Shown piece by piece: positions 6,033 through 10,045 of a stretch of 10,045 nt of DNA. Below the pieces are notes generated by a model, which searched no databases, was not told the origin of the DNA, and saw only the letters and a list, made by a program, of their open reading frames with translations. The stretch covers positions 1 to 10,045 of the forward strand of contig CAZETL010000034.1 in the NCBI GenBank assembly GCA_964515255.1, read 5' to 3'. The DNA comes from GCA-016699975 sp964515255. Its GTDB lineage: Bacteria > Patescibacteriota > Minisyncoccia > Moranbacterales > UBA1568. Numbering within the stretch: the first letter of the stretch is position 1; each line of letters starts with the position of its first letter. Both the position numbers and the translations under genes were made by a program.

Positions 6033-6974
6033 ATGACGGAAGCATTTCATTCATGGTTCTTTATTGCAATACTTGGAGCGATTCTTGGTGCGGCAGTGCA
6101 GATAACGGACGCATATCTTTTTGAAGACAATGTTTTCAAACACCCGTTCGAGCCGACGATAATCTCTGGCGTTATGCAGGCAATGTTCTGGTTAGGAACT
6201 CCGTTTATCGGACTGAACTTTCCAGACCGATTCTTGGTGGTTATTTTTTCGTTTTTTGGGGGAATATTCCATCTTCTATCGCTTTTCTTCTATTTTAGAG
6301 CAGTATTCGTTACCCGAGATGTCTCAGTTATCGCTATTTTCTGGAATCTCCTCCTTGGAGCAGTTCCGATTCTTGCATTTCTGTTCTTGCGCGAGACTCT
6401 TTCGATCCGCGAGTATATTGGTATTGCTATCTTGTTTGGGGGAAGCATAGTGATCTCCTATTCGAAGCGCGTGTCAAGACGAGAGTTCTCTCGAGTCTTT
6501 TGGACGATGATGGTAGCTGTTTTTTCTATGGCATTGTCCGTGACATGCCTTAAATGGTCGTACGACCAGTCGGGGTTTTTTCCGGTCTATCTCACTTACA
6601 ATATCGGCATCGTAACGAGCTCGATACTTTTTTATGCCATTTTTTTAAAGAAACCGGAACGTTCAAGATTAAAAAAATTGACTGGAAAGTGGTTTCTCAT
6701 CTTTTTTGTACTGGAGTTTCTTCAATTTTCCGGTGAATTTTTTTCGAGTCTTGCGATGAGCATTGGATCAGTTTCTCTCGTGACGGCGTTGGAGAGTGTT
6801 CAGGCGGTATTCGTCGTCATATTGAGCTGGTCAGCGTTTTTTCTTTTTAAGTTCATTCTTCGAAAGAAAGAATATCTTGCGATTGCTATCCGAGATTTTC
6901 AGATGAGAAGTTTACATCTTAAGGTTGTTGCAATTCTTATTATGGCACTCGGAGGATATCTTCTTCAACCTTAA
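6033..6974 (+). CDS. EamA/DMT-family permease, ten helices
   Basis: The 313-residue protein shows ten hydrophobic segments at regular spacing, from WFFIAILGAILGAAVQI near the N-terminus to VVAILIMALGGYLL at the C-terminus, in two five-helix halves. The fifth segment ends with the typical DMT feature GIAILFGGSIVISY after an FLRETLSIREYIG loop, where ETLS matches the E-x-(L/P)-(T/S) signature between helices 4 and 5 of EamA halves. Drug/metabolite transporters of this kind export amino acids, nucleotides or other small metabolites through the inner membrane. The substrate cannot be read from the sequence. It starts 21 bases after the ligase and stops 28 bases before the acetyltransferase, so all three are likely on one transcript. 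That suggests that it may carry the ligase's substrate or product. No Shine-Dalgarno is visible upstream of ATG 6033. Confidence 0.85.
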   Translation: MTEAFHSWFFIAILGAILGAAVQITDAYLFEDNVFKHPFEPTIISGVMQAMFWLGTPFIGLNFPDRFLVVIFSFFGGIFHLLSLFFYFRAVFVTRDVSVIAIFWNLLLGAVPILAFLFLRETLSIREYIGIAILFGGSIVISYSKRVSRREFSRVFWTMMVAVFSMALSVTCLKWSYDQSGFFPVYLTYNIGIVTSSILFYAIFLKKPERSRLKKLTGKWFLIFFVLEFLQFSGEFFSSLAMSIGSVSLVTALESVQAVFVVILSWSAFFLFKFILRKKEYLAIAIRDFQMRSLHLKVVAILIMALGGYLLQP

Positions 6975-6987
6975 GAGTACAGCTATG

Positions 6988-6995
6988 AAGGAGGT
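6988..6995 (+). promoter_or_regulatory. Perfect Shine-Dalgarno deciding a TTG start
   Basis: AAGGAGGT at 6988-6995 complements the 16S 3' end fully. It lies 8 bases (counted from GGAGG) before TTG 7003. The ATG at 6985 directly precedes it and has no site of its own. The spacing argues for TTG 7003 as the start, though these bases could also encode Lys-Glu-Val of a longer protein. Confidence 0.65.
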
Positions 6996-7002
6996 AAAAA
7001 AA

Positions 7003-7542
7003 TTGAATCAGGGGTTTCTGGTATTTGAAATGAACCGAATGCATGTTACTGATGCGAAAGAAGCTTTGAAAGAGATCCTGGATTTGGAGGCAGCGTGTTT
7101 TCCGAAGAGTTGGCAATATGCCGATGCTGAGGAATATTATGCTGCGAGACTATTGGATGATCGATCAATTCACCTTTTCTTGAGAGAGGGAAGAGAATCT
7201 ATAGGATACCTCCTTGCAAGACCGCTCCAAGACGCATACGGAGAACTCTCCCTGTATGATGCGGAGCTGGAGAACGATGAAGGATGCTGTTATCTTGAAA
7301 CAATTGGTATTCGACCCGAGTATTCAGGCAGAGGAGGCGGATCATTGCTTCTCCGAAAGCTTTCAACTGTTGTGCAGCAAAGAACTCGGTATGAGCGAAT
7401 TTCATCACATGTCAGAATTAAAACCGGGCTGGATCGGCTTATTGAGAAGAGTTTCCCGTATTCTTTGATGAAGAAGCGAGATATAGCTCATTGGCATTTC
7501 GGCGGCGATGAGCCGTATCGGTATCTCAAGTGGACGGTTTAA
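7003..7542 (+). CDS. GNAT-family N-acetyltransferase
   Basis: With the TTG start the protein has 179 residues, normal for a single GNAT domain. The N-terminal part has the ILDLEAACFPKSW helix, resembling the E..CFP.(P/S)W start of RimI-like and other GNATs. The middle strands (IHLFLREGRESIGYLLARP) lead to motif A, YLETIGIRPEYSGRGGGSLLLRKL (97-120), whose R/G-x-G-x-G loop binds the pyrophosphate of acetyl-CoA. The C-terminus (YLKWTV) is short. The acceptor cannot be told; RimI-like protein acetylation or acetylation of a small amine are both possible. It is the last gene of the ligase-permease unit and shares its strand and close spacing. Use of ATG 6985 would add six residues (MKEVKK). Confidence 0.85.
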   Translation: MNQGFLVFEMNRMHVTDAKEALKEILDLEAACFPKSWQYADAEEYYAARLLDDRSIHLFLREGRESIGYLLARPLQDAYGELSLYDAELENDEGCCYLETIGIRPEYSGRGGGSLLLRKLSTVVQQRTRYERISSHVRIKTGLDRLIEKSFPYSLMKKRDIAHWHFGGDEPYRYLKWTV

Positions 7543-7571
7543 TCAGAAATGTCCGCTTCGATACTATTTTG

Positions 7572-7580
7572 TGTTACAAT
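7572..7580 (+). promoter_or_regulatory. Extended -10 promoter for the histidine kinase gene
   Basis: TGT (7572-7574) directly precedes TACAAT (7575-7580), a 5 of 6 match to the -10 consensus. There is no good -35 at 17 bases, which is typical when the TGn element is used. Transcription would begin near 7587, about 18 bases before ATG 7605. This also argues against the in-frame GTG at 7530, which lies upstream of the promoter. Confidence 0.6.
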
Positions 7581-7604
7581 AAAACAAAACTATTTTTGCA
7601 GTCT

Positions 7605-9341
7605 ATGGTTTGTCCTGGGTATCCAGACCCTCAGTTTCTTTTCTTTTCATCGCAGGTACCGCCACTCCTCTATTATTCGCACATACCGACGGCGGCAATA
7701 GCTCTTCTTTTCGGATTATTTGTCTATATGAAGAATCGCTCGTCGCTATCCGGGCGCATTCTTTTTTTGATTGCACTTGTCTTTTTCGCATGGGCTCTCT
7801 GTGATCTCATTACCTGGACGAGCAATGATAGCGATGTCATTGTGTTTTTCTGGTCTCTTTTTGGGCTCCTATATGCGTTACTCTCGTTATTTTCGGTATA
7901 TTTTGCTTCGGTGTTTATCGAGGGGCGAGATATGTCTTTGAAAGAGAAAGTTGCTCTGGGCGTCCTACTTCTTCCAATTCTTGTGCTGACGCCAACGCGT
8001 TTCAACATAGAAACATTCGACTTGTTGGCGTGCGGAATTCCAAGGGAGGGCGCATATTTCACGGGTTACTACTATGGTATTGGGTTCCTTGCGTTCTTTT
8101 GGATTTTATTCATGATCCTTCGCAGGCTCCGAAGGAAAGATATTCCCTGGATATCTCGGCTTCCAACGCTCTATATGGGCATTGGGATAGAGTTTTTCCT
8201 CATGTCTTTTTTCTTGAGCGGTTTCCTTGCGAGTATTCTTGTAGACTATGGTTATATAGAGGACTATAGTCTTGCCGACTACGGACTTTTTGGCATGCCG
8301 GTTTTCATTGGTCTTCTCGCGTACTTAATTGTCCGATACCGAGCATTCAATATTAAGCTCATCGCAACTCAAGCGCTTGTTGTCGCACTTGCTGTCCTCA
8401 TTGGCGCGCAGCTCTTCTTTATAAAGACAACAATCAACTACGTTCTGACTTCGATCACGTTTCTCCTCTCTGTTGGATTTGGCATTGCGCTTATCCGCTC
8501 CGTGAGAGATGAAGTGAAGCGAAAGGAGGAATTACAAGCCTTGAGTAATAAACTTTCAGCTGCGAACGTTGAACTGAAGCGGCTTGATAAATCGAAAACG
8601 GAGTTTATCTCGATTGCTTCGCATCAGCTGCGGACGCCTCTCACGGCAATTAAGGGTTTTGTGTCGCTCCTCCTCGAAGGAGCTTATGGCAAGGTTCCTC
8701 AAGAAACCAAAGAAGTCTTGTCGAAAATATCCGTCGCCAATGAACGGATCATACAGCTTGTTGAGGATCTCCTGAACATTTCGCGCATGGAGACTGGTCG
8801 CCTCCAGTATGAGTATGCGGAGGTTGATATCGTTCCATTGCTTGGCGAATTGCGGGACGCTTTTTCTGTTTCGGCGAAGAAGAGGGGGCTTAGCTTGATT
8901 TTCGATGAGTATTGTGGGGATGTCCCGCTTCTTGTTTGGATCGATCGGCGGAAATCTTTTGAGGTAATATCGAACCTCATTGATAACGCCATCAAATATA
9001 CCCTCTCCGGAAGCGTTCATGTTCAAGCCGAGAAAACGGGTGATTTTGTTCGCATCTCGGTAAGAGATACTGGGCTGGGCATTTCTCAGGATACGATGGC
9101 GCATCTTTTCTTGAAGTTTTCGAGAGGAGAGGGTGGGAGAAAAATGTTTGCAAATGGAACGGGACTCGGTCTCTATGTGGGGAAAAACCTCGTTGAGGCG
9201 CAGGGCGGGCGCATATGGGCGGAATCTGAAGGTCCCGGAAAAGGGTCAACCTTTTTTGGGGAGTTTCCGATGAAACAAAAAAGAGAATTCTCTGGTGAGC
9301 ACCGGGTAAAGACCTCCCTGAAGGGAAGTGAGCATGAATGA
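7605..9341 (+). CDS. 7TM sensor histidine kinase
   Basis: The protein is 578 residues. Residues of about 15-300 form a set of hydrophobic helices of the histidine-kinase 7TM sensor type, with short loops and no large outside domain. A charged, coiled-coil-prone linker follows (about 303-335). The HisKA dimerisation domain holds SHQLRTPLTAIKG, with phospho-acceptor H340. The HATPase domain has the N box (N457-LIDN461), G1 (D488-TGLGI), an F box-like region (FLKFSRGEGG) and G2 (G518-TGLGL). All catalytic motifs are intact, so it should autophosphorylate. The signal is probably sensed in or near the membrane. No response regulator gene is adjacent, so its partner must be encoded elsewhere. ATG 7605 is chosen because it follows the promoter at 7572-7580. 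GTG 7608 is a near alternative, and no Shine-Dalgarno is seen. The gene converges on the next one. Confidence 0.93.
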   Translation: MVCPGYPDPQFLFFSSQVPPLLYYSHIPTAAIALLFGLFVYMKNRSSLSGRILFLIALVFFAWALCDLITWTSNDSDVIVFFWSLFGLLYALLSLFSVYFASVFIEGRDMSLKEKVALGVLLLPILVLTPTRFNIETFDLLACGIPREGAYFTGYYYGIGFLAFFWILFMILRRLRRKDIPWISRLPTLYMGIGIEFFLMSFFLSGFLASILVDYGYIEDYSLADYGLFGMPVFIGLLAYLIVRYRAFNIKLIATQALVVALAVLIGAQLFFIKTTINYVLTSITFLLSVGFGIALIRSVRDEVKRKEELQALSNKLSAANVELKRLDKSKTEFISIASHQLRTPLTAIKGFVSLLLEGAYGKVPQETKEVLSKISVANERIIQLVEDLLNISRMETGRLQYEYAEVDIVPLLGELRDAFSVSAKKRGLSLIFDEYCGDVPLLVWIDRRKSFEVISNLIDNAIKYTLSGSVHVQAEKTGDFVRISVRDTGLGISQDTMAHLFLKFSRGEGGRKMFANGTGLGLYVGKNLVEAQGGRIWAESEGPGKGSTFFGEFPMKQKREFSGEHRVKTSLKGSEHE

Positions 9342-9468
9342 GACGCTGGGCACCGAGATGGTCCACTCATTTCGTGCGCATTTTAGTTTTTCGGAGGACC
9401 TGTTGCGTTAATCGCGTAGCCATCCCTGCGTCATTTTGAATAGAATTGCCTCTGTACATTTTCCTGGA

Positions 9469-10045
9469 TCAGAGTTCTGGCAGTGCCGAAAAGAGTGGCC
9501 GGTACATATCTTCCCGAATGTCGATGAATAACTCTTTTCGGTGAACTCTGTTGCAAAATTCAACGGGGGCTTTTTCGACGAGTGCCAAGGGCTGGCGTTC
9601 GTCCCCCTCTCCCATGACAAGAACTGCGGCTGCGGCGAGGCTGTCAGCGACGTCGGTGCGGGAGAATTTGAACCTTCTTCCGAAAATGTCCGATGTGCCG
9701 CGATAGTCTTTTATGCCGCGGAATCCGGCATATCCGAGCGCGATGCCGGTTACTCCGGCGCGAAAGGGAGCTGTTCTGCTGTCGGTGATCAGAAGACCGA
9801 GATGCTTGATGTGATAATGCTTCCGCAATGTACTCCGCAGCGAGTGAGCGACTCTAAAACTGTTCTTTGGTAGAAGAATGAGCTTGCCATTTGCGTTTGA
9901 CTCGTCAATTCCAGCAGAAGCCATAACTATTCCATCCTTGATGGTGAGCCAGGCATATTTAGTTGGAATGGCAAATTCGCTTTCCGAGTGGATTAGTTCC
10001 TCCTTCGTCTTGTTATTTTCGACATTAGCCGTTCGTTTTTCTGCA
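9469..10045 (-). CDS. CofE-like gamma-glutamyl ligase (N-terminus beyond the window)
   Basis: The minus-strand frame is open to the right edge, giving about 191 C-terminal residues that end at the TGA on 9471-9469. Landmarks of the F420-0:gamma-glutamyl ligase (CofE/FbiB) fold are TIKDGIVMASAGIDESN, LLITDSRTAPFRAGVTGIALGYAGF, IKDYRGTSDIFGRRF, TDVADSLAAAAVLVMGEGDERQPLALV. CofE adds glutamates to coenzyme F420-0 using GTP. No F420 synthesis gene is visible, and this lineage is not known to make F420. Such homologues are often named putative folate metabolism gamma-glutamate ligase, with no proven substrate. The ATG at 9924 is internal: conserved CofE sequence (FAIPTKYAWLTIKDG) continues upstream of it. 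A complete CofE has about 250 residues, so about 60 residues should lie outside the window. The gene is transcribed towards the histidine kinase, with 127 bases between the stops and no clear hairpin there. Confidence 0.85.
   Translation of the reverse strand, partial: AEKRTANVENNKTKEELIHSESEFAIPTKYAWLTIKDGIVMASAGIDESNANGKLILLPKNSFRVAHSLRSTLRKHYHIKHLGLLITDSRTAPFRAGVTGIALGYAGFRGIKDYRGTSDIFGRRFKFSRTDVADSLAAAAVLVMGEGDERQPLALVEKAPVEFCNRVHRKELFIDIREDMYRPLFSALPEL

Noticed and set aside
7530..7604. A longer histidine kinase starting at GTG 7530, overlapping the GNAT stop
   Set aside because: The extra 25 residues (beginning MDGLIRNVRF) have no Shine-Dalgarno and resemble no kinase start. The extended -10 promoter at 7572-7580 lies inside them.
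8556..9104. Minus-strand ORF of 182 residues within the histidine kinase
   Set aside because: It is antisense to the conserved HisKA and HATPase domains and has no recognisable motif.
9342..9468. Bidirectional terminator in the convergent gap between the kinase and the CofE-like gene
   Set aside because: I found only short weak pairs such as GGTCC and GGACC far apart, with no compact GC-rich stem followed by a T run on either strand.
9541..9873. Plus-strand ORF of 110 residues
   Set aside because: It lies wholly inside the minus-strand CofE-like gene, which has strong family motifs. The plus reading has no recognisable domain.
1..10045. CRISPR arrays, tRNA or rRNA genes, insertion sequences, phage or defence genes
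   Set aside because: No regular spaced repeats, cloverleaf-like sequences, transposase motifs, terminal inverted repeats or defence-protein motifs were seen on either strand.

Overview
The window reads as a chromosomal segment of a Candidate Phyla Radiation (Patescibacteria, probably Parcubacteria-like) genome, with a short foreign fragment fused to its left end. The lineage call is an inference. It rests on the company kept by an atypical short phosphoglycerate kinase, a Cys-rich single-pass exported protein of a kind I remember from Parcubacteria, an orphan 7TM histidine kinase, and a CofE-like gamma-glutamyl ligase with no F420 genes in sight. No rRNA or ribosomal protein is present to settle it.

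Bases 1 to about 150 are different: G+C is about 61% and 46 of 50 codons end in G or C. They encode the NAD-domain end of a PaaE-type phenylacetyl-CoA epoxidase reductase. The reading frame then breaks directly into the C-terminal part of ScpB, whose 5' half is missing. About 18 bases at the joint fit both proteins, which looks like an assembly or library chimera rather than a gene arrangement.

From 134 to 4461 the plus strand carries scpB (truncated), a D-Ala-D-Ala carboxypeptidase, mraY, pgk and a Cys-rich exported protein of unknown function. This groups chromosome segregation, peptidoglycan synthesis and trimming, and glycolysis. A clear terminator at 4587-4613 and a new promoter at 4625-4653 separate this block from the next.

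The second block is a tight unit of three genes: a divergent PurD-like ATP-grasp ligase, a ten-helix EamA/DMT permease and a GNAT acetyltransferase. It could be a small-molecule ligation, transport and acetylation module, which is the most hypothesis-rich part of the window. An orphan 7TM sensor histidine kinase follows from its own extended -10 promoter. It converges on a minus-strand CofE-like gamma-glutamyl ligase that runs off the right edge.

Several genes have no visible Shine-Dalgarno and very short predicted leaders. The GNAT gene is the exception, with a perfect AAGGAGGT placed for a TTG start. I see no RNA genes, insertion sequences, CRISPR arrays, phage genes or defence genes.
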